From contig UESW01004251.1 of assembly GCA_900491605.1 (NCBI GenBank), positions 1,085,846-1,149,845 on the forward strand: a stretch of DNA of 64,000 nt, given 5' to 3'. Each line of letters starts with the position of its first letter. Position 1 is the first letter of the stretch. Position numbers and translations under genes: made by a program. The notes under the pieces were generated by a model. That model had not been told where the DNA came from, searched no databases, and saw only the letters and a list, made by a program, of their open reading frames with translations. This DNA comes from Calamus simplicifolius. Lineage: Eukaryota > Streptophyta > Magnoliopsida > Arecales > Arecaceae. Shown here piece by piece: positions 44,637-56,181 of this stretch.

Positions 44637-45745
44637 TCATTCGTTGTCGTCCGCCATGAAGCAGACATTAGCAACTTCTTTTTGTTCTTCTTCTTCGGAA
44701 GAAGACTCTTCACTGTCAGTCCAAGTTGCCATGTAGGCCTTTTTCTTTTTCTTGTAGGCCTTCTTAAGTAAAGGACAGTCATATCTAAAATGCCCTGGCT
44801 TTTTACATTCATAACATACTAAGGGCTCTTTCTCTTTGTCCTTTTCCTTTTTCTTATCCTTTTCTTTTTCTCCTTCCATTTTTGAAACAAATCTCTTTTT
44901 GTGGAAGGGCCTCCTTCTTTGCATAAACTTCTTGAATTTCCTTGCAAGGAGGGCTGTCTCATCATCATCATCCTCTTCATCATCGCTGCTGCTTACTTCC
45001 TTTTCCGCAGCTTTGAGGGCGATGGTCTTCTTCTTTCTTGACTCATCCTCATTGACATGTTGTTTAACTTGAAGCTCATGAGTCATCAGCGAACCAAGAA
45101 GCTCTTCCAATGGTAGGATGTTCAGATCTTTGGCTTCTTGTATGGCGGTCACCTTGGCTTCCCAAGTCCTTGGAAGTGACCTAAGAATTTTGCGAACAAG
45201 CTCAGAGTTAGTATAAACTTTTCCAAGACTTTTTAAACCATTCACAATATCAGTGAATCTAGTGAACATGCATGTGATGGTTTCATTTTGTTCCATAGTA
45301 AATAATTCATATTTATGAACCAAAATATTTATCTTTGATTCTTTTACTTGGTTTGTTCCTTCATGTGTTATTTCCAACCTATCCCAAATTTCTTTTGCGG
45401 AATTACATGTTGAGATTCGGTTGAATTCATTTGAGTCTAAGGAACAATATAAAATATTAATGGCTTTAGCATTTAGTTGTGCCATTCTCCTATCATTATC
45501 ATTCCAATCCCTTTCGGGCTTAGGAACAATAGTGCCATCAATAAGTGTGTGGGTGTACTAGGTCCATTTATTATTACTCCCCACAATTCATAGTCAGAAG
45601 CTTGAATGAATATTCTCATTCTAGCTTTCCAATATGAATAGTTGGTTCCATTAAATAAAGGAGGTCGATTCGTAGAATGACCTTCAGCAAAACTGAACCA
45701 CTTTGTGTTGCCATAAGGATCTTTAGCCCTTGATCGTGAGATCAA
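44637..45745 (-). pseudogene. gag of Sirevirus E
   Basis: Two overlapping open parts (45745-45473 and 45485-44637) make up gag apart from one frameshift near 45480. The first has FAEGHSTNRPPLFNGTNY and SYWKARMRIFIQ, the hallmark Sirevirus start; no ATG is visible before it. The second has the UBN2 helical domain (STCNSAKEIWDRLEITHEGT, LPRTWEAKVTAIQEAKDL), an acidic run (SSSDDEEDDDDE), a Lys/Glu-rich linker and an intact zinc knuckle CYECKKPGHFRYDC. A stop at 44637 cuts a longer Sirevirus-type C-terminal extension. Confidence 0.9.
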
Positions 45746-45762
45746 ATTCTAAATGAGCACTT

Positions 45763-45774
45763 GCTCTGATACCA
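45763..45774 (-). other. primer binding site of Sirevirus E
   Basis: TGGTATCAGAGC on the minus strand, two bases after the LTR end CCAACA. It fits the initiator tRNA-Met 3' end exactly. Confidence 0.92.
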
Positions 45775-45776
45775 AT

Positions 45777-47476
45777 TGTTGGCCCAGATGGCAACCCAAG
45801 AGGGGGGGGGGAATTGGGTTCTTAAAAATTTAAGACTTTTTGAAGTTTTAAACAGATTTGCTCAAGATGTGCAAGTGAGAGAAATTAACTAAGAAGCAAT
45901 GCACAAGCAAAATATAAGAGAGATAGAGAGAGAGAAAATAGCACGGCAAACACAAGATTTTATAGTGGTTCGGTGCAACCAACACCTACGTCCACTCCCA
46001 AGATTCACTTGGGTCCACACTATAATCTCTCTAGATTACAGCCGAGTTGTTTTCCAAGCTCACAACTCAAACTTGTTGTTTTCCGGGTGCACAACGAACC
46101 CAGCTGGTTTTACTCGGGCTTACCAGCACAAAACCCTACACGTTGTTTTTCACGGGCTCACAACTAACCCAACACAAGCACTCCGGCTTGCAACGAGGTA
46201 TATAACCTCCACTGATTCAATCCACTGATTGAATCAGCAAACAATAAAATAAAGAGTTTAATAATGAAATGCTCCCCTTGAGCAAATATACAAATAAAGT
46301 ATAAAAGGTTAGAAAAGCCTGATAAGATTGCAGATGGTTGTGGCTTTGGCTTTCTTCCTTCTTCTCTTTAACTCCTCTTGAAGTGTTGAATCAGGCCTCA
46401 GCAAGATTCTTGACCGTTGAAGACTTTGGAGTTGAGATGAAGCTTTTTCTCCTTTTGTTGAAAAAATCCTTCGATTTGATCTTTGAAAAGCTTTTGGATT
46501 TTCTTTTGACTCTTGTGGATTGATGATCTGGAGCAGACGAAACTTCCTCTTGATTTCACTCCTTTTGAATCACTCTATTTTGAGCTAGAAGATTTTTCCA
46601 ATAAGCTCTGTTTTTCCCTCTTTTTGAAAGATATTCTCTCTTTTTGATTTTCTCTTTTTTGATTTGAAAAGAGCTCCTCTATTTATAGATTCTGCAAAAA
46701 TATATCCGTTAGAGACAAGAAAAATAGCCGTTATTCAAAAAACTTACCGTTGGAGCTGAGTTGTCATCGTAAAAATTTCGCCCAGATTTGCTGGAGTCGA
46801 CTCATGCTTTTCCCGAGTCGGCTCGAGCTCGTCTTACCAAAAATAGAAATGTTTATAAAGGTTAGGGGTCGACTCGCCAAAAGTAAAGTGTCGACTCCTG
46901 AAAGTCGGGAGTCGACTCGTGAAAGGCTTGGGGTCGACTCGCGAAGTGCTCAGAAAAACACTCTTCTGGTGTCTGAGCGGAGTCGACTCGCACAGTCAAG
47001 GAGTCGGCTCGACAGAATCAGGGGTCGACTCGACAAATTTCGTGGGTCGACTCGACACAGATGCACATTTCTGTACACTGAGCGGAGTCGACTCTGAAAC
47101 TCAGGAGTCGGCTCCGGAACGTATCAAAAATCAGAAACTTTCTGATTGACATTAAAATCGTTCCAGATTCATTTTAATTCATTGTTTTGACTTGAATTCA
47201 ATAAAATTGACATTTAGAATTGATTCAAGAACTATTCCAAAAACTCATTGAATAAAACATGAATTATAACATTTCTTTTTGAAAGTTTGAATATTGAGCT
47301 TAAAGTCACTTTCAAAATTGATTAAAGTCAAACTTTAGCATTCTCATTGATTGTTCAAAATAAATTTGTTGCTCATTTAAATAAACTCATTACATCTTTT
47401 AATGAACTCAATGGCTTTTAGTAATCATCAAAATCAAAAGGATTGGGTCATATAGTTTTTCAATAATCTTCCAACA
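45777..47476 (-). repeat. 5' LTR of Sirevirus E
   Basis: It is 1700 bp and nearly identical to 36951-38653 apart from small indels. The GTCGAC array is at 46793-47116 and the TATA box at about 46680-46689. Confidence 0.92.
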
Positions 47477-47481
47477 GATGG

Positions 47482-48574
47482 GTCAGCCTCAGTGGATCGG
47501 GGCGCCTTAACCCCTCAGCGAGCCAAGGATTCCCAAGGCGCGGATCCCCTTCTTCTCGGTCTCAACCGAGCTATCCTCATCTCTCGGTCTCAGCCGAGCT
47601 ATCCTTGTCTCTCGGCCCCAGCCGAGCTATTTCCATCTCTCGGCCCCATCCGAGCTATCCTTGTCTCTCAGCCCCAGCCGAGCTATTCCCATCTCTTGGC
47701 TCCAGCCGAGCTATCCTTGTCTCTCGGCCCCAGCCGAGCTATTCCCATCTCTCGGTCTCAGCCGAGTTATCCTTGTCTCTCGGCTCCAGCTGAGCTATTC
47801 CCATCTCTCGGCTCCAGTCGAGCTATCCTTGTCTCTCGGCCCCAGCCGAGTTATTCCCATCTCTCGGTCTCAGCCGAGTTATCCTTGTCTCTCGGCCTCA
47901 GCCAAGCTATCCCCATCTCTTGGCCCCAGCCGAGCTATTCCTATCTCTCGGTCTTGGCCGAGCTATCTATTATGCCTCGGCCAAACTCAAGCGCTCAAGC
48001 ACCTCCGCGGAATTCGGCGCGGGAGAGTTCAAATCTGTAAGATTCGAAACAGAAATCATGCCCGAGAGTGGCCTAGGACCCGCGAGAGTGGTCTAGAGCC
48101 CTGAAGCCTACGCGATCGCCAAGTCTCGAGGCATCAACCAGCTCTCCCAGTCGTCGATCCTCTAACCAACAAGATGCGATCTTACTGACCTCATAACAAA
48201 TTGGATTCGAATCCTAACGACTTTCGGACTCACGACGCCCCCAAGGAATCAGGTGATCCTCTATAAGTAGAGCCATCTCCCGGCTCCTTAGGTATGCGCA
48301 CTGGCTTACTGGCCTACCCTCTTTCTACTTCTGCTCACCCTCTTTCCGCCATTAACACTCTGCTCAGAGCTCTCGAAAGGCCACCCCTGGAGAGACTCTT
48401 CAGCGAGAGCCTTCTCCTCTCGTTTGTTGATTGCCGATCCCCGCTGACTTGAGCGTCGGAGGGTCTTCCACAGAGGGCCACCCCCAACGCCTCTCGCGTG
48501 AGGACTGTTTTGCAGGTCCGCCTAGGAGGGAGCCCAATCATGCCCGAGTCGGAGGACGGATTTCAACCGCAACA
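47482..48574 (+). repeat. left LTR of F, second piece
   Basis: GTCAGCCTCAGTGGATC continues directly from 36950 when compared with 57401 onward. It contains the 28-bp CTCGG/CCGAG array (about 47555-47970), a TATAAGTAG box at 48262 and the LTR end AACCGCAACA at 48574. Confidence 0.9.
47555..47970 (+). repeat. 28-bp hairpin array in the left LTR of F
   Basis: Units of the type CTCGGCCCCAGCCGAGCTAT followed by CCTTGTCT or TCCCATCT are repeated about 14 times. Each has the inverted arms CTCGG/CCGAG around a five- to six-base loop. Long open frames in all three plus frames are a consequence of the repeat. Confidence 0.9.
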
Positions 48575-48577
48575 AAT

Positions 48578-48594
48578 TGGCGCTAGAGGAAGGG
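48578..48594 (+). other. probable primer binding site of F
   Basis: TGGCGCTAGAGGAAGGG follows the LTR end with a three-base spacer. Sites starting TGGCGC are usual in plant gypsy elements. I do not assign the tRNA. Confidence 0.6.
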
Positions 48595-48659
48595 TCCTCA
48601 AGTCCCATAAACTTTTGATCCAGGAGACAAGGATCTCGATCTGAAAGAGAACCTCTCCC

Positions 48660-49820
48660 ATGGCCAATCGAAGAAAAGCTATCTTCGAAGTTCGGGATCA
48701 GGTTGCCTCCCAAAGACCTGATCCGGTGAGCAGCGTAGCGCCGCTACCGCCACCAGTGGAAACCCCATCGCCACCGGTGGCCCCGGTGACCCAGGACCAG
48801 TTTGCCTCGCTGGTCCAGCAGGTCCAAGCTCTGACCCACCTGATCCAGGGGTGCTTCGAAGCCCCCTATCCAGCTGCACCTACCCCATATCTTCCTAAGG
48901 AGAATGCAGCCCCCGCTCATCCATTGATCTCTTCTTTCGGCCCGCATGGGGTAGCAAACCCCCCTCGCCGACCTAAGGAAGCTGAGCTAGCCCCCCAAGG
49001 GATCTGTGGCAAGGATCTTCCCCGATCTTGGCGGGCCCGATCTCTCTCTCTGGTGATCTCTCGTCATGATTCGACACCATCTCATTTCTCTCCTCGCCCA
49101 GCTCCTCCCACCATGCCCGAGGAGATCCGCCAACAGCTCTGAGAGATGCTCCAGGAGTTGGATGCCACCAAGCAGGCCTACCCGCTCCAGCATAAAACGA
49201 AGCAGGGCATTCCCTTCTCCAAAGAGATCATGGAGGAAGTGATTCCCTCTCATGTCAAGCTGCTCGCCATCGAGCCCTACCATGGAGCCTCCGATCCTGA
49301 CGACCACCTCAGCAGCTTCCGATCGATCATGATGTTCCACGGGGCATCAGATGCGATCCTCTACCACGCCTTCCCATCCACCCAGAGAATCCACACTGGC
49401 GAGACCCCATTCCGGATGGCCTTCAGCACGGAAGCCGTCATCCCTGTGGAGATAGGACTTCCTTCTCCATGAGTGGAAAGCTACTCAAAGGAAGCTAACG
49501 ATGAGCAGCTTCGCACCAATCTTGACCCGGTGGAAGAAATTAGAGAGAAAGCTTGAATCAGGGTTGCGGCATACCAGCAAAGAGTGGCTCGTTATCATGC
49601 CTCCAGAGTCAAAGGAAAATCCTTCTCATCCGGCAATCTTATCCTTTGGAAAGCATCCATCTCCAAACAGCTGGAGCAAGGAAAGTTATCTCCAAATTGG
49701 AAAGGCCCCTATCAAGTGGCGGAAGTCGTTGGACCTAGCACCTACAAGCTCCAGGATCTGAGCGGGAAATCTATTCCTCAAACATGGAATTCAAACAATC
49801 TTCGCATATACTATCAGTAG
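48660..49820 (+). pseudogene. gag start fused to the integrase C-terminus in F
   Basis: From ATG 48660, gag reads MANRRKAIFEVRDQVASQRP, a Pro-rich stretch and TQDQFASLVQQVQALTHLIQG. After a stop at 49140 it goes on with the start of the retrotransposon gag domain (VKLLAIEPYHGASDPDDHLSSF, FHGASDAILYHAF). At about 49382 it passes, in the same frame, into RIHTGETPFRMAFSTEAVIPVEIG, which belongs to the end of the gypsy integrase core. The integrase C-terminal domain is readable to 49820 (YQQRVARYHASRVK, then PNWKGPYQVAEVVGPSTYKL) with one stop and one or two frameshifts. About 4 kb of gag-pol is missing at the joint. Confidence 0.85.
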
Positions 49821-49959
49821 GGTACAATTTCTATAGACTTGCCCCATTTGCAGCTTTGGCATCTTGTTTCTATTATTTGCGGCATGATCGCTACAATCGT
49901 TTTTTCGAAAAAGTCATAATAGAAAACAGATGCTGCTTATGCATCCATTCTCGGCACAA

Positions 49960-50530
49960 CCGAGCTATCTCCGCACCTCGGCTGGGCTGAGTCTTGAACT
50001 AAATCTTCGTACCTCGGTTGGGCCGGGTCCTATTTCACAAAGACTTGGTATGGCCAAGAACCCCCAGTGCGGCTGGGGGCCAAGTGATCTCCAAGCCTTT
50101 GGCTGGATTCGGGCAGCTTACAAAACCTGGCCGGACCGAGTGATCTCCAAAGCTTCATCCGGATTCGGGCAGCTTACAAGCCCCGGCCGGACCGAGTGAT
50201 CTCCAAAGCTTCATCCGGATTCGGGCAGCTTATAAGCCCCGGTCGAACCGAGTGATCTTCAAAGCTCCATCCAGATTCAGGCAGCTTACAAGCCCTGGCC
50301 GGACTGAGTGATCTCCAAAACTTCATCTGGATTTGGGCAGCTTACAAGCCCCAGCCAGGCCAGATGATAAAGAAACTTCATCCGGATTTGGGCAGCTTAC
50401 AAGCCCCGGCCGGACCAAATGATAAAGAAACTACATCCGAATTCAGGCAGCTTACAAGCCTCGGCAGGACCAGATGATAAAGAAACTTTATCCGGATTTG
50501 GGCAGCTTACAAACCCCGGCCGGGTCAAAT
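49960..50530 (+). repeat. 57-bp tandem array in F
   Basis: About eight units of GATTCGGGCAGCTTACAAGC with CCCGGCCGGACCGAGTGATC follow one another, for example at 50161 and 50218 (57 bp apart). The last units are more diverged. No protein is encoded. Confidence 0.85.
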
Positions 50531-50629
50531 GGCGCCGAAGCCTCGGCTAGAGCCGGTGCGCGTCTATCCTCGGTCAAACTGAGTGATATCTCCATACCTT
50601 GACAGGGCCAAGTAAAACATCGAAAAGTC

Positions 50630-50950
50630 TCGACAACCACCGAATGATATTTTTAAGGCTCGGCAACAACCGAGCGATATTCTTAAGCCTCGGCAACAAC
50701 CGAGCGATATCCTTAAACCTCGGCAACAATCGAGCGATATTCTTAAGCCTCGGCAACAACCGAGCGATATCCTTAAACCTCGGCAACAATCGAGCGATAT
50801 TCTTAAGCCTAGGCAACAACCGAGCGATATTCTCAAACCTCGGCAACAACCGAGAGATGTTCTTAAACCCCGGCAACAACCAAGTGGTATTCTAAAGCCC
50901 CGACTACAACCGAGTGATGTATTATCTGAAGCCTCGGTCAAGTCAAATGA
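50630..50950 (+). repeat. 30-bp hairpin array in F
   Basis: About ten units of CCTCGGCAACAACCGAGCGA with TATTCTTAAG (or TATCCTTAAA) repeat with a strict period of 30. Each has CTCGG/CCGAG arms, as in the LTR array. Confidence 0.9.
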
Positions 50951-53105
50951 CGTACTCATAAAACGTTATCGAAAGCTCCGGCCTAGGCGAGTGATCTCTC
51001 AAACACTCTGACGTAACTAAGACGTCCTATTAAACCTCGGCATAAGCAAACAACCTTCTTCTGCTCAACAGTTAAGACACGCGAGCTGTCTCTCTCCAAA
51101 AAAATACCTGCTCCATTCTACAAGCAAGATCTTGCTCACCACATGGGTTCACAAGACCGCCCAGGTCTATCTCTGACCCAAGCATGGATAAACGCTTTTC
51201 TCCACTGGGGACCGAATGTCGGTCTTAGCAAAACAAGGTAGCAAAACATGCTACAACACGAAAAGCGTGATTGGGTATAGCAACTCTCAAACATAATTCC
51301 AGCGAAAAAGAATCAGGTGATAAAAGAAGAAAGAATAAAACTTTCTTTATTTCTTCATCAATGAAAAAGAGTTGCAACCTCCCGGGAGGTATTACAAGTG
51401 CATCATAGCACAGGAAATAAAAATGAGTAAATAGCTCGGTCGAATTGCTTCAGTCAGCTTCGGTTAATAATGATGTTTCGGCATCTGACCCAAGAGATCA
51501 GACAACCAATCAGTTCGCCCCAAACCACCGACTAAGGCCGAGCCGCCCATCCACGGGTCCTCTGGATTGGCAAAGAGATCCAAGAATAGAAGGAAGACTC
51601 GTGGATGTTGATGCTGAGGATGTGTCCCCCCCAAGTGGGATGCTAGGTTGCTGAACACTGCATGACCATGAAAAGCGGGGAACAGGCAGACCAATACTGC
51701 TCTCAACTCTCTCTTCACAGGCAAAAGATTTCCCAGCCGGACGAGCTAAGGGAACCAGCCCGAGGGAGAAGGAAAAGTCCGTGCGTACTACGGGGGTACA
51801 TGTGCACTTCCTACCCTGCGACCCCCGTAGCAAACCACAAAGGACACACAGGAAGGACATATGTGCGCTTTCCATGTGATCTCTGCGGACCTCCTGTGCG
51901 CTCTCCATATGATCTCCGAAATTCCTTCCTTGAGGACAGATTGCTCTTTAGCAACTTCTTCATCACCCCAGCTATCCGGGGGAAGACGACTTGCAAAAGA
52001 AAAGCTCATTTTCTCCACCCTCAACCTATGGGACACAGACATCTTGAAAACCTTTCACAACTCATAAAGAAGAAAGCCTTGGGAGATAGCCTGGCACGGC
52101 CCCCTCCTTCCATTTTATAGGCAAACGGACCGGGAGCAGCTATTAGAGCGGAAAGCCCCGAGATTCAAAATGCCCTAGCCACACTGCCACATGGCATCCC
52201 AAGATGAAAGGAGCACTCCTCGAAGCGTGTCGAACGCGTTACCTATGCCGTGACGCACGCCAGAAGATCCTCCTTTGATCTCGAATCAAAAGCCTTAAGT
52301 ACATGAAATCGACCGCTGGTCCTTGAGATACGGACAGGCCTGAGAAATCGCCCGATGAAAATGACGTGCTCCAATGACAAACAATTGCTTCTATCGCACG
52401 CTAAGAGGGCCTACATTGGAAAGAGCTGACAGAATAGATAACTCCGAAAAATAGCGATGCTTCCTTTTGCAGCTTGCAAAGCCGTATTATCCATTTCGGC
52501 AAAAAGAAGGTCAACTTGCCTTGGAAAAGATAAGGCACTGGCAGAGCAATAAAAAGGCGCAGAAGTCAAGGCTCTGGCCCAACCACCCGTTATGTCTTGG
52601 CATGGACCGAGACATCGCCTTGTGCTTCAACTCAAAGCCAAGTTTGCCTCCATACTTCTAGCTAAACCGAGGTATCTCTTCTCGGTTCAATATAACTGAG
52701 CGTTATGTAATGCTTTGATCCAGATCGAGATAGCTTCCCTTGCCTCAACATCTACGGAACGCTCCTTATGCTTCAGCAAGGACGAATACATGCAATGCTT
52801 CAGCTGGAACTTACGAGTTCCATTTACCTCGGTCAAAACAGGGACACCGAGCTCTAGCCTCGCTAAGATTACTAGAGATTCCCTGGGAGGGCGATTCGTT
52901 TCATAAGACCCGAACGATAAGGAAGAATGTTTCGGAGGTAATAGCAGGCACAAAAATTGCGAAAACTCCTTTTCATTCGCCACAAAGAAAGAAACAAGAG
53001 AAAAAGAAAAAGAAAAAAGTACATGAGCCCTCACTGGGGCTTATCATTTTCTCCCGGTGCCATTGAGCTTTCCCCGCGCTGCATAGTTGGCTCGGCCACT
53101 TGTTG
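50951..53105. other. stretch of F without a recognisable gene
   Basis: It includes a GGGACCGAATGTCGGT hairpin-like stretch at 51209. Open frames on both strands around 51500-52100 overlap each other and have no known domain. Single CTCGG/CCGAG-like units are scattered to 52700. Confidence 0.5.
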
Positions 53106-53345
53106 TCAGAGAGATGCCACCTGCCTCTCTAGCCGGCTATTGTCTTGGCGGAGGAGCTCGATCTCTCTTGTAGTAACGGCCAGATATTTCTCGGCCGTCT
53201 TCCGGAGTTGTTCACGATCTGCGAACAATGAGGCTAAAATCTCCCCATCGATGGTTATTATGGTGCGGCCCCGAAGGGCTCCCCTGCGGCCACTAATGTC
53301 GCCGCTTGGTGTCTCGATCGATCGCCCCTCACCTCTGGAAGCCAT
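53106..53345 (-). CDS. small antisense ORF in F, leucine-zipper-like
   Basis: ATG at 53345 (MASRGEGRSIETPSGDIS) to the stop at 53106, 79 codons. The second half (about residues 33-79) is a predicted amphipathic helix, LFADREQLRKTAEKYLAV then EIELLRQDNSRLERQVASL, with leucines in heptad spacing. It lies 600 bp downstream of the large antisense gene on the same strand, and may be a separate short protein or a last exon. I do not know a family for it. Intact frame and clean start argue weakly for a real protein. Confidence 0.4.
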   Translation of the reverse strand: MASRGEGRSIETPSGDISGRRGALRGRTIITIDGEILASLFADREQLRKTAEKYLAVTTREIELLRQDNSRLERQVASL

Positions 53346-54462
53346 CTCAATATCTGAAAATCTGACAACATCAACTGAAAAGATGATTAACGATGGTGCT
53401 CCTTCACTCATTTTAAACTGCTCCTGACGGACATCTCGATCACCAGGACCATTAATTCTGACACTACTACTGCGGATACGCCATGTGTCATCGCCTCAGC
53501 GGGCGCTCATAGGAAACGAAGAGTTCCACTCCCTCATCAAAGAGGATCATTAATAACTTTGTGGCGCTCGGGATGCGCTCCCTTTCTCAGGACCAAACCC
53601 CCTCCATTTGAATCATCTTACTTGAGGCTATATTCCTTACGTCCGAACTTGTGCGCCAACCGTCCAGCGCCTCGGCCGAGCGTACCAATCTTTATTTGGA
53701 CAAACCGAACTGTCCTAATATCTCGGTCCTAGTCCGAGCTATCCTTATACCTCGGTTTCGACCGAGACATTTACTCAAGTCCAAATTAAATCGGCCAAAG
53801 AGCGCGAACGAGTCATAACTTGTTTACAGTCGAAAGAAAAGCCTGAGGCAAAAAGACTGGTCAAAAAGATAAACAAGTGGAGGCCAAGGACCCGTTCATT
53901 GAGAATTTCAACCAAATTGCATATCTAAAAAACAAAAATACACAAACAGCCCTCAAGGATCAGAGGCTGGATCATTCCCAGCAGTGTCCTCAACAATATT
54001 CAGGGAAGCTTTGCTCATTCCGCCCACTTCAAAAGTCGTCATTGTTCCTTCGGCGGCAGGCTTGAGGTGTCCTTCGGGAGCTGCAGTCTCACTAGAACCC
54101 AAAATATCATCAAGATCGATGTTTGAGATATCTTCGTACTTGGTTTCTTCAGCCCCTGGGGTGCAGGCCTCAAAGGGTTCAACATCCAAAAAGGAGAGGT
54201 CCAATTCCAGATGCTCCTGAGATATCCTGGTTTGGATCTCCTCCATGCCAAGCTGAAAAGCCTCAGCACAAGTCGCATCTTGTTCGCCCCGAAGCATGGC
54301 GAATCGCCTTTCAGCCTCAACAACTTGGCTCCGGAGCGAGGCAATTTGCTCCTCAATCTCGGCGACCCATCCCTCGAGCTCCGAGCTCCTCCGATGACTC
54401 GACGCCAGTTCTTCTTGCAGATTCTCTAATTGACCTTGGCCTTCGAGCCTTTCCTTCTTCAT

Positions 54463-54528
54463 CTGCAAATGCAGGGTTAGCCGATGCAACGATGAGCCAG
54501 TAAGAAGATTAAAAAGATGATATCGTAC
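54463..54528 (-). other. intron 3 of the antisense gene in F
   Basis: Donor GAGGAG/GTACGATA at 54528, acceptor CATTTGCAG/ATGAAG at 54463, 66 bp. The intron is a multiple of three and stays open, but its translation (RYHLFNLLTGSSLHRL) breaks the heptads, while removing it makes the coiled coil continuous. Confidence 0.65.
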
Positions 54529-55158
54529 CTCCTCCTCTTGCCGAGCTAATCTCCTGGTTAATTCCCCAATCTCGCCGATGGCCCTAAGCTTGTCGGCCTT
54601 AACCAGCTTGACCCTATCCTTGAGGTCGTCGATCCTCGACTGCCTGCTGCTAGCTTCTTCCTTGGACTGGGAAAGCTCGTTATCAAGCTTGGCCATTTTC
54701 TCCTGATGCCATCTGATCTGGTCATCCCTAGCAACAATGCAACGATTTAGCTGCCGAACCTTCTCCTCCGACTCGCCAAGCATTCTGTTCAGATAATTCT
54801 TCTCGGTAGCTTCTCTCCACAGCCTGTCTCGATCCTCATCGAGCTGTTTCCTAGCCATTTCTATTTCTTCAGCATATCTTGATGTGACCTGCGATAACTC
54901 CAAGCATACTTCGTCATACTTCGCCCAAAGCCCATGTAGCTCCTTAACTTCGAGCCTTAATCTGGATGCATCGTCGAGGGCAGTCTGATGCAATCCTCTC
55001 GCCCTTGCCAAGTTCTTGTTGGCGGTGTCCAGGACTCGCTCAAATTTGTCAGACACCTCTGCTCGCAATCGGAACTCGGTACTGACTCTCTTGGCCTGGA
55101 TGCTGGCCCCTGTCGCCAGGTTCAAGCGCCAGCACAATGCCCTAGTGATCAGAGCGCA

Positions 55159-55241
55159 CTGCAAAACAAAACCCAAAAAAGAACAAAGAAGCGCGGTCAA
55201 GCTAATCAAAAAGTGCCCACTACTCTGGAATAGCAACTCAC
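55159..55241 (-). other. intron 2 of the antisense gene in F
   Basis: Donor CTCCCGA/GTGAGT at 55241, acceptor TTGTTTTGCAG/TGCGCT at 55159, 83 bp, phase 0. The exon start (ALITRAL-WRLNLATGA) is conserved in element H after an acceptor at 687-689. Confidence 0.75.
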
Positions 55242-56181
55242 TCGGGAGGTGTAAGACCTAGCTAGCTCCATAAGGGCGGAGTTATTGATTTCAGGAAGGA
55301 AATGAATATCCTTCGCTGCATTCCGTCGACCAAACGCGGCATCGATAAGATCCAAGTCTGCAAACTCGTTCATCGAGGGACCCGCACTCGGATACAGCAC
55401 AGACTTCATCAGAGCAGAGAATGCCTCCTCGATGGCTGGATTAGAACTCCCAGGCTGCCCATCTGAGGGATCAGTTCGGACAACCTCAGACCGAGAAGCT
55501 TGCAATCTCCTGGCCTCCTTCAGCAGAAGCCTGGCTTGTGATTCCTTGAATAACTCGGCCACCTAGACCTCAATGGTCCCGAGGCTCCAGCGTGAGAGGC
55601 TTCGGTTGGAAGGTCGTCATCCTGCCCTCTTTCCTCACCCAAGGGACCTCCTTCAATCATCGGCGCCTGCTCCTCCCCCACGAGCTCCCCCGAGGCCTTG
55701 ATCTGTTCAACAACTTCTCTGACCTCCTCAGGAGGAAGCTCTCCAGCAGGAAATTCCTTCGAGCCTCCGTTACAAATGGCTTAATGTCACTGCCCCTCTA
55801 ATCCCTCCGAGGGAGGCACTTCAACGATAGGTCCATCCTGAACTTCCGCCGGAGCCTCATTCGGGCTATCCACTATCTCCACCACCAGAGGACAAGGGAT
55901 TTCAGCAACCCTCTCTGAGTCCTCCTCCGCCTTCTGCTCCTCCGTCGCGACTATTACTCCCTCCTCCAACTGAGGGGATCCCTCTCTTACTGCCGGCTCC
56001 CCCACATCCTCTTCCTTTGATGGTAAAGAGCGCGGACTAGCCCTGACTCTCCCAGCCTTCGGCGAGTGCTCTCCAGAAAGATGAACCTTCTTCTCAGACT
56101 TACGCCTTTCTGCACTACCAGCCTCTCTCGGGCGCTTGCCCAACACTTTCTTTATACGGCCCTCCAGCGCAGATTTCTTGG

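Larger units (their letters stand above)
36951..47476 (-). mobile_element. Sirevirus E, complete structure, on the minus strand
   Basis: The element is 10,526 bp with LTRs 45777-47476 (5') and 36951-38653 (3'), starting and ending TGTTGG...CCAACA. In its own direction it has PBS (45774-45763), gag, protease, integrase, RT, RNase H, a GTCGAC motif array, an extra ORF and several purine tracts. The duplication GATGG flanks it exactly (36946-36950 and 47477-47481). Over the 480 bases 37921-38400 and 46741-47220 the two LTRs differ at two positions, so the insertion is fairly young. Even so, the coding part has many frameshifts; it was perhaps already defective and moved with help from another copy. 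Confidence 0.92.

Noticed and set aside
47492..48104. Long plus-strand open frames in all three frames (Ser/Pro/Leu-rich peptides), also at 57437-58013
   Set aside because: They arise from the 28-bp LTR array, which has no stop in several frames. No independent sign of coding.
50630..50950. CRISPR-like array with 30-bp period
   Set aside because: The whole unit is repeated without unique spacers, the DNA is plant nuclear and no cas genes exist. It is a minisatellite.
50564..50959. Open frames on both strands with repetitive peptides
   Set aside because: They are translations of the 30-bp array; period and frame explain them fully.
51510..51908. Minus-strand ORF of 132 codons in F
   Set aside because: It overlaps plus-strand frames of similar length, and its Cys/Ser-rich translation shows no family pattern.
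53984..54503. Plus-strand ORFs opposite the coiled-coil exon
   Set aside because: They are shadows of the minus-strand coding sequence and have no domain or similarity.
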